From an uncultured Desulfovibrio sp. (GTDB taxonomy: Bacteria; Desulfobacterota; Desulfovibrionia; Desulfovibrionales; Desulfovibrionaceae): a stretch of DNA of 64,000 nt. Shown one piece after another: positions 25,814 to 34,769 of the stretch. Every line of letters starts with the position of its first letter. The stretch's first letter is position 1. The stretch covers positions 1 through 64,000 of the forward strand of contig CAJXYU010000002.1 of NCBI GenBank assembly GCA_913063155.1, read 5' to 3'. The translations under genes were made by a program, and so were the position numbers. A model generated the notes under the pieces. That model was not told the DNA's origin and ran no database searches. It was given only the letters and a program-made list of their open reading frames with translations.

Positions 25814-26529
25814 TCGTCTTCTCCAACGGCCGCGTGTTTGTTTTGAGAATTCGAAATTCTGCCGTCCTCAATGGTCAGGAGCCTGTCCGCATATTTCACG
25901 GCCCTGGGATCGTGGGTCACGATGACCACGCTGTGATTCTTTTCATGGGCCAGTTCCCTCATCAGCTCCACCACCTTCCTGCCGTTGTCGGAATCCAGGG
26001 CGGCCGTGGGTTCATCCGCCAGGATGACACTGGGGCGTCCAGCCAGGGATCTGGCAATGGCCAGCCGTTGCTTCTGTCCTCCGCTGAGGGTGTCGGGCAT
26101 TGCCAAAGCCTTTGGGGCCATCCCCACCGAGCCCAAGGCTGTAAGGGCCTGCTTTTTCGCCTTTGGGCCTGTCATTCCTCTGATGTCCAAGGCCACCAGA
26201 ACATTGTCCAGTACGTTCAGAGTGGGGAACAGGTTGTACTCCTGGAAGATGAAGCCGAGGTGCCTGAGCCTGATGCGTCCCAACTGTTTCTGGCTGAATC
26301 CGGAAATTTCCCGTCCCCTGATGACAATGGAACCGGAACTGGGTTTGAGGATGCAGCCCATGATGGAGAGCAGCGTGGTCTTGCCGCTGCCGGAGGGCCC
26401 CATGAGCATGAGCACCTCACCTCGCCTGACCGAAACCGAGACATCTTTGAGAGCATACTCCTTTTGGGCTTTGGCGCCAAAGTATTTGGAGATGTTGCTG
26501 AGTTGTATGGCAGTGCCGTTGTTTTCCAT
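25810..26529 (-). CDS. ABC transporter ATP-binding protein (DevA/MacB/LolD type)
   Basis: This 239-residue ATPase has Walker A GPSGSGKTT, Q-loop FIFQEYNLFP, signature LSGGQKQRLAIARSL, Walker B VILADEPTAALD and the H-loop VIVTHD. It belongs to the LolD/MacB/DevA class that powers FtsX-type permeases, which move substrates out of the inner membrane or periplasm by mechanotransmission. It sits between the permease and adaptor genes; its stop overlaps the adaptor start, and its own start follows the permease stop by one base. Confidence 0.93.
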   Translation of the reverse strand: MENNGTAIQLSNISKYFGAKAQKEYALKDVSVSVRRGEVLMLMGPSGSGKTTLLSIMGCILKPSSGSIVIRGREISGFSQKQLGRIRLRHLGFIFQEYNLFPTLNVLDNVLVALDIRGMTGPKAKKQALTALGSVGMAPKALAMPDTLSGGQKQRLAIARSLAGRPSVILADEPTAALDSDNGRKVVELMRELAHEKNHSVVIVTHDPRAVKYADRLLTIEDGRISNSQNKHAAVGEDE

Positions 26530-26530
26530 G

Positions 26531-27661
26531 TCATCTCCCTTTGAATACCAGCGCCGGGTCCAACCGCATCACTTTCCTGATGGAAATGAGTGCGGAAAGG
26601 ACGCACATGGTCAATGTCAGGAAAAACATGATGATCTTGAGGGTGGTGGGCAGCATGATCACCGTGGCCGAAAAGTGGCTCATGTCCGAGATGGCGCTGG
26701 CCGCCAGAATACCGAGGCCATAGCCCAGCAGGGCGCTGAGCGTCGCCTGGCTGAGCAGGATGCCGTAGATGTAGGAATTAGGTGCTCCGATGGCCTTGAG
26801 GGTCGCGAACTCGGCGATATGATCCAGGGTTGTGGCGTACAGGGTCTGGGCCACCACGACCATGCCCACCACCAGGCCGAGGAACGCGGCGATGAGCAGG
26901 CCTGTACCGGCGCCGGTGTTGAACATCCAATATTTCCGGGTCATTTCGCTGAACTCCTCGGTAGTATAGACATCCACGTGGTTGATGTTTCTCAGGAGGG
27001 CCGCCTTGAGCGCCTTCGGGTGAACTCCGTCTTTGCCCTTGACCAACAGGTAGGTGAATTCGTCAGGTTCAAGGTGGGTGTAGTGGGAGGCCGTTTCCAG
27101 GGCGGCGAACACGAACGGGGAAGTGGTGAAGGACCTGATTCCCCTGGTATAGCCTGCCACACGTGCTTTTTTCTGGTTGATTTCCACGTGTTCGCCCAAG
27201 CGGCTCACCCCGAGTTTTTCCATGTACAGCTGATCGATGATGATGGCGTCCTTCAGGTCGAGCATGGCGTTCGACCCGCGTACATAATTCCACGGGCCTC
27301 CCATGCTTTTCTCGGTCTCGAATCCGATGATTTCCACGGACTCCTGAAGTCCGTCCGGTTTTTTCCAGTCGGCGAACCTGATGATGAACCTGGCTGCGTC
27401 CTTGACCTCCGGAATGGAGAGGGCCTGATAATATTTGTGTTCTTTGAGGGGAAGAGCGATGTCGAAGTTCTTTACTCCCCTGGACGTTACCCAGACGTCG
27501 GCGCCCGAGTTGTCGATGACTGCGGAAATGGTGTGCGTAAACCCCAGGAACAGTCCTATCTCCACGGTTATTAGAACAACCGCGAACACGATGCCCGTCA
27601 GGGTGACGCATAATCGGACCCCGTCGTGGAAAAGGTTCTGTCTCGCGATTTTGTATATCAT
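26531..27661 (-). CDS. FtsX-family ABC transporter permease (DevC-like)
   Basis: About 376 residues with one N-terminal transmembrane helix (LTGIVFAVVLITVEIGLFL), a large periplasmic domain (about residues 45-240) and three C-terminal helices, the FtsX/MacB/DevC topology. Segments such as SGADVWVTSRGVKNFD and EFATLKAIGA are typical of DevC. The ATG at 27661 is chosen; an upstream TTG adds only 14 residues and the ribosome site is weak in both cases. It is the first gene of the four-gene operon ending with the CPBP protease. DevBCA exporters move glycolipid-like or lipophilic substrates in cyanobacteria; here the cargo is unknown. Confidence 0.88.
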   Translation of the reverse strand: MIYKIARQNLFHDGVRLCVTLTGIVFAVVLITVEIGLFLGFTHTISAVIDNSGADVWVTSRGVKNFDIALPLKEHKYYQALSIPEVKDAARFIIRFADWKKPDGLQESVEIIGFETEKSMGGPWNYVRGSNAMLDLKDAIIIDQLYMEKLGVSRLGEHVEINQKKARVAGYTRGIRSFTTSPFVFAALETASHYTHLEPDEFTYLLVKGKDGVHPKALKAALLRNINHVDVYTTEEFSEMTRKYWMFNTGAGTGLLIAAFLGLVVGMVVVAQTLYATTLDHIAEFATLKAIGAPNSYIYGILLSQATLSALLGYGLGILAASAISDMSHFSATVIMLPTTLKIIMFFLTLTMCVLSALISIRKVMRLDPALVFKGR

Positions 27662-27856
27662 GGGCGCGATCCATTTTGATTGTCTGAAACATTTGTTTAG
27701 CAATTTTCAGGCCTGTTTTTCCTTCCATGCACGGACACCGTTCCAGCCACAGAGTTTGTCTTTGTGTGAAGGGATTATTTTCTGGCGGTTTGGTGGATGG
27801 TATTTCGATATGCAATAGGGGGATTTGTTCAGAAGTCCGAAAAAAGCAGACAGGAT

Positions 27857-27900
27857 ATCTATAGATAAAATCTATCGATAAAATAATTTATGATAGATTT
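27857..27900. repeat. Cluster of three ATCTAT-type repeats, possible operator
   Basis: ATCTATAGATAAA (27857) and ATCTATCGATAAA (27870) are direct copies, and 27887-27900 holds an inverted relative (TTTATGATAGATTT). The first contains a 10-bp palindrome. They lie between the divergent ABC-exporter operon and prsT, which suits a regulator-binding site. Confidence 0.5.
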
Positions 27901-28262
27901 ATTCCCGTATTCTGCCGAGCCGTACGCCGTGTGGAAACGTCTGTTCCAGATGTGACTTTTTTGGGCGCGGAAAAGGGGGAAGTCGTATTTATCAGCCGTA
28001 CGAAACAGGGGGAGGGAAATCTAAAACCTTCATCGTCATAGCTGTTGAAAACTTTAACACTGTATTTTAAATATGTATATCAACATGTTATCGTTGTGGC
28101 TGTTTTCATCCCCTCAGTTGGACGAGAATATTTTTCACCTATTTTGACATGGGCAACGCCTGTCTGGTTTTTCCGGATGATTTTCAGCTTTTCCACACGA
28201 TCATGGAATGTTTTTTATGTTAATAAACCGTTTTTATTGAATGAATTTTTTTACATATGCTT
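27901..28262. other. Gene-free leader between the exporter operon and prsT
   Basis: An AT-rich region with no convincing gene. A 102-codon frame at 28045 has no ribosome site and a composition unlike its neighbours. Enhancer sites for PrsR would be expected here, about 80-200 bases before the sigma-54 element at 28263, but I cannot name a motif. Confidence 0.4.
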
Positions 28263-28278
28263 TGGCATAAATCTGGCT
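28263..28278 (+). promoter_or_regulatory. Probable sigma-54 promoter of the exopolysaccharide locus
   Basis: TGGCAT-AAATC-TGGCT has the exact 12-base GG-to-GC spacing of -24/-12 promoters. It lies 72 to 87 bases before the prsT start codon, with an AT-rich region upstream. Confidence 0.65.
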
Positions 28279-28349
28279 CCTTGTCGCGAACCGGCGGCCT
28301 TGTTTTTAGCGTCGGGATCGTTCCTTAAATTTCCTTTCGGAGGCCCGTT

Positions 28350-31007
28350 GTGAGCATTAAAATTATTCGTGTTTTATTGACTTGCGCTCTTATTGCTCTT
28401 GCCGCGTGCGGACAAGGCGATGTTGCGGACCTTATGAAAGAAGGGCAGCAGCACCTGGAAGACAAGAACTACCAAGGCGCCATTGTCATTTTTAAAACCG
28501 TTCTTGAGGAATCGCCCGAAAAAATGGAAGCCCGTTTCGGGCTCGGCAAAGCGTATCTGATGATGGGCAAGCTCGAGCAGGCGGAAAAAAGCTTCGAAAA
28601 GTATCAGCGTCAGAATCCTTACGACAATGCCATCAAGCTTGAGATCGGCCGTCTGAAGATCGTCCAGCAGAAGTTTGATGAGGCCATGGACACACTCGCT
28701 TCCTATCTGGAGGCTGATCCCGGTTCTGCCGAAGGGTATGAACTGTTAGGCAAGGCTCATTGGGGAAAGGGAGATTTGCAGGAAGGCAGGGCCTATCTGG
28801 AAAAAGCGGTTTCCATGGATGACGGGCTGGTGTCCGCCCGTCTGGCCCTTGCCCAGCTTGATCTCGTCCTGGGGGATGTGGAGGCCGCGGAAAAGAACGT
28901 CGCCTACATTCTTGAAAGGGACCCGAAACATCATGAAGGGTTGTATTTCAGGGCCAGGCTGGAAGGCCGCCGCAGCGATTTTGACGCCTATCGCGCCACC
29001 TTCAAGGAAATAACCGAAGCATACCCCAATGACGCCTATGCCAAGTATATTTTCGCCAAGGGGCTTCTTGAGGCAAAAGAGTATGACAGGGCCACGCAGA
29101 TAGCCCTGGAGCTCGGTGCCGGCGCACCGAACCGTCCATACGGGAAAAAGATCATCGGCATGATTCATTATGCCAAGCAGGAATACAAGGAAGCGGCCGA
29201 CGCCTTTTTGGAAGGAATCGCCATTTTACCGGAACCCGAAGGGTATTTCTTCCTTGGCATGAGCTACTACGGCATGGGGGAACTGGAAACCGCCATGACC
29301 AACCTGCGCATCGCAGCCGAAAGGTCGGGCAAGTTTCTCAAGGCCCGGGAAATGATCAGCCTCATTCTGCTTCAGCAGAACAGGATCAAGGAGTCCATTG
29401 CCGAGGCTGAGAGGATACTCGACATCGACGAAAACAATGTCGTTGCTCGGATCATCATGGGCGACGCCTATATGGCGCAGGGACAGTCCGGCAAGGCCCT
29501 TGCCCAACTCAGGCAGATCACGGAAAAGGAGCCGCTTTTCGCCGAAGCCTTCATGAAGATGGGCGCGCTTCATTACGCCCTGGGCGAAATGAAGGAGAGC
29601 GAAAGCGCTTTTCGCAGCGCCATGAACGCGGCTCCGGACTCGGTGCGCCCCCGCCTGGTCCTTTCCAACGTGTATCTGCGCAACGGAGACAAGGACCTTG
29701 CCAGGGCGGTCCTGGAAGATGGGCTGAAGGGCACGAGGGAGGACGTTATCCTGTATGCCTACCTGGCCCGCCTTGCCCTCACTGATAAGGATGTCGGCAG
29801 AGCCAAGAAACTTCTTGCCGAAGCGAAATCCCTGGATGCGGCCAACCCCGCCCCTTATATCATGTTGGCTTCGATCCATCTTTCCGAAAAGAAACCGGAA
29901 GAGGCCGTTGCGGAATACGACAGCCTGCTTGAGCACCGGAAGGGGTATCTTCAGGCGTTGCTGAACAAGGCTGCAATTCTGGAGGCGCTTAATCGTCAGG
30001 AAGACGCCGAGCAGGTTTACGTGGAAAGCGTCAAGTCCGGTGATCCCCGCGCCTATCTGGCCTATGCAGGCAGCAAACGGAAGAAGCAGGATGCCGAAGG
30101 TGCGCTGACCCTCGTGAACGAAGGATTGACCAAGAGCCCCAACAATCGGGAACTCATCAAGATGAAGGCGGAAACGCTTTTCTCCATGAAGCGTTATGAC
30201 GACGTCCTGACCATGAGTGATGAACTGGAAAAGGTCCAGCGCGAAGCGGGTCTGGGACTACGCGTGCGTGCATACCTCCTGAAGGGTGACCTTGGAAAGG
30301 CCATCGTCGCCGCAAAGCAGATGGTGGATCACAGCCCGAAATATCCCGAAGGCTACCTCGTTCTCGCGGACATTTATGTGAAGGCCAACCGTCTCGACGA
30401 CGCCTTCAAGACTCTGGAAGACGGCGTAAAGAAATGCGGCCGGATTCCGGTGCTGCTGCTTGAACTCGGCAAGTACTATTCCATGGCGGGTGACCTGAAC
30501 AAGGCGCTGGCCTACACGGATACCATTCTCAAGCGTGATCCCAAGTTTTATCAGGCTTACGCACTGCGGGGCGATATCTATATCCGTCAAGGCAAGGAAA
30601 AACGGGCCATCAAAAGTTATAAAATGGCTCTGGAACGGACCGAGCGCTATGTTCCCGTGCTCAACAACCTGGCCATGATCTACCTCAAGGATCCCAAGAC
30701 TGCTCCCGAGGCGTTGCGTCTGGCCTACACGGCATACCTGCAGATGCCTTGGAACCCTTCGGTCATGGATACCTTCGGGTATGCGCTGGCCGTAAATGGA
30801 AGGAATGAGGACGCCATCAAGATTCTGGAGAAGGCGGCATTGGTCGCAAAGGACAATCCTGCCATCAACTACCACCTCGGATACGCTTATCACAAGTCCG
30901 GACAGAATGAGCTCGCTGCCGCAAGACTGGAGTCGGTGGTCAATTGTGAAAACTGCGAAAATGCGGAGGACGCAAGAAGGCTCTTAAACAAGATTAACGG
31001 CAGTTAA
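28350..31007 (+). CDS. prsT: PEP-CTERM system TPR-repeat lipoprotein PrsT
   Basis: This 885-residue protein begins with a lipoprotein signal (LIALAAC, lipid-modified Cys20) and is otherwise built of tandem TPR helices, over twenty by eye (for example GAIVIFKTVLEESPEKMEAR and FGLGKAYLMMGKLEQAEKSF). This is the size and layout of PrsT, a lipoprotein of exosortase-associated exopolysaccharide loci thought to act as a periplasmic scaffold for polymer or protein export. The start is GTG with GGAGG eight bases upstream. It is the first gene of the large plus-strand locus, after a sigma-54 element and a long untranslated leader. The sugar-transferase gene follows 28 bases later. Confidence 0.93.
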   Translation: MSIKIIRVLLTCALIALAACGQGDVADLMKEGQQHLEDKNYQGAIVIFKTVLEESPEKMEARFGLGKAYLMMGKLEQAEKSFEKYQRQNPYDNAIKLEIGRLKIVQQKFDEAMDTLASYLEADPGSAEGYELLGKAHWGKGDLQEGRAYLEKAVSMDDGLVSARLALAQLDLVLGDVEAAEKNVAYILERDPKHHEGLYFRARLEGRRSDFDAYRATFKEITEAYPNDAYAKYIFAKGLLEAKEYDRATQIALELGAGAPNRPYGKKIIGMIHYAKQEYKEAADAFLEGIAILPEPEGYFFLGMSYYGMGELETAMTNLRIAAERSGKFLKAREMISLILLQQNRIKESIAEAERILDIDENNVVARIIMGDAYMAQGQSGKALAQLRQITEKEPLFAEAFMKMGALHYALGEMKESESAFRSAMNAAPDSVRPRLVLSNVYLRNGDKDLARAVLEDGLKGTREDVILYAYLARLALTDKDVGRAKKLLAEAKSLDAANPAPYIMLASIHLSEKKPEEAVAEYDSLLEHRKGYLQALLNKAAILEALNRQEDAEQVYVESVKSGDPRAYLAYAGSKRKKQDAEGALTLVNEGLTKSPNNRELIKMKAETLFSMKRYDDVLTMSDELEKVQREAGLGLRVRAYLLKGDLGKAIVAAKQMVDHSPKYPEGYLVLADIYVKANRLDDAFKTLEDGVKKCGRIPVLLLELGKYYSMAGDLNKALAYTDTILKRDPKFYQAYALRGDIYIRQGKEKRAIKSYKMALERTERYVPVLNNLAMIYLKDPKTAPEALRLAYTAYLQMPWNPSVMDTFGYALAVNGRNEDAIKILEKAALVAKDNPAINYHLGYAYHKSGQNELAAARLESVVNCENCENAEDARRLLNKINGS

Positions 31008-31034
31008 CGTCGTTATGTCCGGGAGGGAAGGGAA

Positions 31035-32393
31035 ATGGTTGCCACTACTTCAATAAGGGTGCTGAGGGAGTTTGTGTTCCTCTCCTTTGCACTGTTCTTT
31101 TGTTCTTTTCTGATCTTCAATGACCTGAAGGAAATGCTCTCTGTCTGCATGGGCAGAAGCTATGACCTGGGTGTGCTGGCCGGAGTGGTGCTTCTTTCTT
31201 CCGTCGCGGTTCACCTGACTCTGGACGAAAGGAAACGGAGAGAATCGGACAGATACAACACACTGTTTATCAGTCTGATTGTGGCCACCAATGCGGCTTT
31301 CTTTGTCTACTGGCAGACCGATCTCTTCGTTCGGATTGAAGAGATGGTCCTCCTGGTACTGTGTTTCTTCGGTTTGGTGCAGTCCGGATGGATTATTCTT
31401 TCCAGACACTGGCAGCATATTCCCGGCCTCACCAACAGGGTGGTCATTGTCGGGAACGGTCAACTGGCCGAAGACATGAAGAGTCTGGCCTTGTCCTCCA
31501 GCGGTCGCTACCGGTTTCAGGACTACATCGAATGCCTGCCCGGCCAGTTTGCGGACATTGACGCCCAGGTGGATAATCCGGCCGGCTACATACTGGAGCG
31601 GGCCAAGAAAGTACGCGCCAACCAGGTTGTCGTATCCCTGTCCGAGCGTCGCGGGGCTTTCCCGCTGCATCAGGTGCTCAGCTGCAAATTAAATGGCATG
31701 GAAGTCCTTGAAGCGCCCGAGTTCTACGAGCGGGTCAACAAGAAACTCATGCTGGAAAACATCCGGCCCAGCTGGTTCATTTTCGCCAAGGGGTTCAAGA
31801 TCATCGGCATACGGCGTTTCTTCAAGCGCCTCACCGACATCATTCTCTCCCTGGTGGGCATCGCCATTGTGGCCCCGTTCCTGCCCATCGTGGCTCTGGC
31901 CATCAAGCTGGATTCCCCCGGACCGGTTCTTTTCAAGCAGATCCGAGTGGGCAAGGGCGACAGGAATTTCGTCATCTACAAGTTCCGCAGCATGCGTCAG
32001 GATGCCGAGGTTCGCTCCGGCGCGGTCTGGGCCAGGAAAAACGATGACCGCATCACCAAACTCGGCCGTTTTCTCAGGAAGTCCCGTATCGATGAAATTC
32101 CCCAGTTGTTCAACGTTCTGGCCGGAAGTATGAGTCTGGTTGGTCCCCGCCCGGAACGTCCGGTCTTCGTGAAGAAACTCAAAAAGGTCATCCCGTATTA
32201 CTCGGAACGTCATTTCGTGAAACCCGGGATCACCGGTTGGGCGCAGGTCCGCTATCCCTATGGAGCTTCGGTCGAGGATGCCATCGAAAAGCTGCGTTAC
32301 GACCTTTATTACATAAAGAATTATACGCTGTTATTTGACCTTGGAATCATGTTCGGCACCATTTCGGTGATGGCCAAGAAGATGGGCCGTTAA
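31035..32393 (+). CDS. Initiating sugar transferase (polyprenyl-phosphate glycosyl-1-phosphate transferase), PEP-CTERM-associated
   Basis: This 452-residue membrane enzyme has four N-terminal helices (residues about 10-125), a CoA-binding-like Rossmann domain (VVIVGNGQLAEDM) and a C-terminal bacterial sugar-transferase domain: the re-entrant membrane helix region RLTDIILSLVGIAIVAPFLP, IKLDSPGPVLFKQ, YKFRSMR, KSRIDEIPQLFNVLAG and VGPRPERP. The Asp-Glu of the DEIPQ motif is catalytic in this family. It transfers a sugar-1-phosphate to undecaprenyl phosphate, the first step of repeat-unit assembly. This is the EpsB-like subfamily seen with exosortase loci. GGGAAGGG precedes the ATG. Confidence 0.93.
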   Translation: MVATTSIRVLREFVFLSFALFFCSFLIFNDLKEMLSVCMGRSYDLGVLAGVVLLSSVAVHLTLDERKRRESDRYNTLFISLIVATNAAFFVYWQTDLFVRIEEMVLLVLCFFGLVQSGWIILSRHWQHIPGLTNRVVIVGNGQLAEDMKSLALSSSGRYRFQDYIECLPGQFADIDAQVDNPAGYILERAKKVRANQVVVSLSERRGAFPLHQVLSCKLNGMEVLEAPEFYERVNKKLMLENIRPSWFIFAKGFKIIGIRRFFKRLTDIILSLVGIAIVAPFLPIVALAIKLDSPGPVLFKQIRVGKGDRNFVIYKFRSMRQDAEVRSGAVWARKNDDRITKLGRFLRKSRIDEIPQLFNVLAGSMSLVGPRPERPVFVKKLKKVIPYYSERHFVKPGITGWAQVRYPYGASVEDAIEKLRYDLYYIKNYTLLFDLGIMFGTISVMAKKMGR

Positions 32394-32435
32394 CCGTTCG
32401 TAATTCGGAATTTACTTCAGCGCTAGGGGGTTGTT

Positions 32436-33239
32436 GTGAAAAAAATGTTTCTGATCACCATGCTGGTTCTGCTGTTTGCGCCGGGAGTCTGCCGGGCAGG
32501 CGATTACGTCATCGGCGAGGGCGATGTCCTGTCCATTCATGTCTGGGGCGAGGAAGAAATGCAGACAACGACCGCCGTTCGACCGGACGGGAAGATATCC
32601 ATGCCGGGCATCGACGACGTCACGGCCGCCGGATCCACTTTGCCGGAACTCAAGGCGCGGGTGAAGAAGAAGATATCCGCCTTGATCAAGGATCCCATTC
32701 TGAACATTTCCTTGGTCAGGAGCGTCAACAGCCGGGTCTATGTGGTGGGCGGCGGTGTCGATCCGCAGGTATTCGACATGACCCAGCGCACGACCCTGCT
32801 GCATGTGCTCGCCTCGGTGGGGACCCTCGTCAACGCCGATCTGAACAAGGCCTATGTCTACCGCGACGGCAAAAAGGTGATGACCGATTTCGAAGGCCTG
32901 TACAGCCGGGGCGAGTTTGAGAAGGATATCCAGCTCCACCCCGGAGACACCATTTTCCTGCCGGTGAAGTACGACAGAAACGTCTTTGTTCTCGGCGCGG
33001 TCAACGACCCCAAGGCGATTCTTTTTCAGGAGGGAATGACCGTTCTGGATGCGTTGCTCCAGGCCGGCGATTTCAACAAGTATGCGGACGAGGATGAAAT
33101 CACCATAATCCGGAAAAACGGCGGCGAGCAGGTCACGGTCAAGGTGCGCACCAAGGATCTGATCAAGAAAGGCGATCTGCAGCAGAACGTCATGCTCGAA
33201 GCCGGCGATTACATCATCGCCCGGGAAAGCTTCTTCTAA
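32436..33239 (+). CDS. Polysaccharide export protein (Wza-like), exosortase-associated
   Basis: This 267-residue secreted protein has a signal peptide (LITMLVLLFAPGVCRA) followed by the Poly_export domain (YVIGEGDVLSIHVWGEEEM) and two SLBB-like beta domains (VYVVGGGVDPQVFDM and VFVLGAVNDPKAILF). It forms the periplasmic or outer-membrane part of the polymer channel. The Cys in the signal region is not in a clear lipobox, and the protein is shorter than E. coli Wza (about 380), as is usual for the exosortase-associated subfamily. It starts with GTG at 32436 after AGGGGG. The chain-length gene follows five bases after the stop. Confidence 0.9.
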   Translation: MKKMFLITMLVLLFAPGVCRAGDYVIGEGDVLSIHVWGEEEMQTTTAVRPDGKISMPGIDDVTAAGSTLPELKARVKKKISALIKDPILNISLVRSVNSRVYVVGGGVDPQVFDMTQRTTLLHVLASVGTLVNADLNKAYVYRDGKKVMTDFEGLYSRGEFEKDIQLHPGDTIFLPVKYDRNVFVLGAVNDPKAILFQEGMTVLDALLQAGDFNKYADEDEITIIRKNGGEQVTVKVRTKDLIKKGDLQQNVMLEAGDYIIARESFF

Positions 33240-33244
33240 CGGCC

Positions 33245-34756
33245 ATGATGACTCAATCGTCACAAGACGCCATTTCCAAGGAAGGCGGCATGGATTACAT
33301 GCGCTACGTGCATTTGGTCATGGCCCGCAAAGGGCTCTTTGTCACGGTCGCCCTGTGCACCATGCTGGCGGCCATCGTGATCAGTTACGTCATGCCCAAG
33401 AAATACGAGGCGGAAAGCATCGTCTTCATTGAACAGAACGTCATCAGCGATCTGGTCAAGGGCATAGCCGTCACACCTTCCATGGAAATGAAGATCAAGG
33501 CCATCAAGGTGACCATGAAATCCAGGTCCATGCTGCTTAACGTCATCAAGGACCTGGATCTTGATCTCAATGTGCAGAACGACCAGGAACTGGATGGCCT
33601 GATCGCCGGGCTGCAGAACCGGATCGATATCGTGCTGGACGAGCGGCGCGGGGTCTTCAAGATATCCTTTGCGGATACCGACCCCGTGTTGGCCCGTGAT
33701 GTGGTCAATACGCTCACCCGTCTCTACATCGAGGAAAATACGTCCACCAAGCGCAAGGAATCCTTTGAAGCCACCAAGTTCCTGGCCGAGCAGATCGACA
33801 TTTTCAAGGAGCGCATCGACCAGGCCGAAGCCGATATTGACCATTTCAAGAGTGAAGCGGGAATGATGCTTTCCTCGAACGAGGGAATTCTCAAGCGGGA
33901 GATCGACGAGGCCGAGGACGCTCTGGAGGAAGTGCGGATTCGAATGAACGCCTTGGAAACCTCCCGCAGCGTGCTGCTGAACAATACGCCCTTGCGCAAG
34001 CAGTTGGATGAACAGCGGATGCACCTGAAGATTCTGCTGACCCGATACACAAGGAACCATCCCGCAGTGAAGCATCTGCAGAGTGCCATAGCCGAAACCG
34101 AACGGCAGTTGAACTCCAAGAATCGCCAGGAACTGAGCGCCGTGTACAGGTCCTCGGAGTACCAGGGGATCAAGGTGGAACTCGCTTCTCTGAAGAACAT
34201 AAAGGAGAACCTGGAGGCCGAGGTCAGCGAAAAGAAGGATGCTCTCAAAAACATTCCGGCATTGCGCACCCGGCTGCTGGAACTGGAGCGCAAGAAGCAG
34301 AACGAAGTCATCATCTACGAAAAGCTGGTGTCCAGGTACGGGCAGTCCGAAGTTTCCAAGGAAATGGAACTTCAGGATAAGTCCATGTCCTTCAGGGTGT
34401 TGGACCCGGCTGTGGTGCCCTCCACCCATTCCAGCCCCAACAGGCCGCTCATTATTCTGCTGGGCATTGTGGGTGGGATAGGTCTCGGTCTGGGAATCAT
34501 TGTTCTGATGGATTTGATCAATCCGTCCATCAAGAGCCTGGACGACCTGCGCGAGTTCGGCGTGCCCGTGCTGGCCGTCGTGCCCAAGATGCATGACGAG
34601 GCCCTGCTCGCCAAGCAGAAAGTCAGAGCCCGTCGGGTATATGCGGTCGGTCTGGTGGGAATCATCTTCTGTCTGTCTTTCCTGGTGATGGAAGTCTTTC
34701 GTCTGGGCGTGGTGGATATGGTCATCAGTAAGGTTTCATCAATTGTAGTCGGTTAA
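33245..34756 (+). CDS. Polysaccharide chain-length determinant (Wzz/GNVR type)
   Basis: This 503-residue inner-membrane protein has a first transmembrane helix near residues 30-48 (GLFVTVALCTMLAAIVISYV), the Wzz domain (MPKKYEAESIVFIEQ), a long periplasmic coiled coil (about 170-370), a GNVR-like end (FRVLDPAVVPSTHSSPNRPL) and two C-terminal helices. It sets polymer length as a co-polymerase together with the tyrosine kinase encoded next. A start at the ATG at 33290 has the better ribosome site (GGAAGG) and would remove 15 residues; both starts keep the first helix. It is tightly packed between the export and kinase genes. Confidence 0.9.
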   Translation: MMTQSSQDAISKEGGMDYMRYVHLVMARKGLFVTVALCTMLAAIVISYVMPKKYEAESIVFIEQNVISDLVKGIAVTPSMEMKIKAIKVTMKSRSMLLNVIKDLDLDLNVQNDQELDGLIAGLQNRIDIVLDERRGVFKISFADTDPVLARDVVNTLTRLYIEENTSTKRKESFEATKFLAEQIDIFKERIDQAEADIDHFKSEAGMMLSSNEGILKREIDEAEDALEEVRIRMNALETSRSVLLNNTPLRKQLDEQRMHLKILLTRYTRNHPAVKHLQSAIAETERQLNSKNRQELSAVYRSSEYQGIKVELASLKNIKENLEAEVSEKKDALKNIPALRTRLLELERKKQNEVIIYEKLVSRYGQSEVSKEMELQDKSMSFRVLDPAVVPSTHSSPNRPLIILLGIVGGIGLGLGIIVLMDLINPSIKSLDDLREFGVPVLAVVPKMHDEALLAKQKVRARRVYAVGLVGIIFCLSFLVMEVFRLGVVDMVISKVSSIVVG

Positions 34757-34769
34757 GGGCGAGGAAATC

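Noticed and set aside
28045-28353. A 102-codon frame before prsT
   Set aside because: It has no ribosome site, an AT-rich random-like translation, and it overlaps the promoter and leader of prsT.
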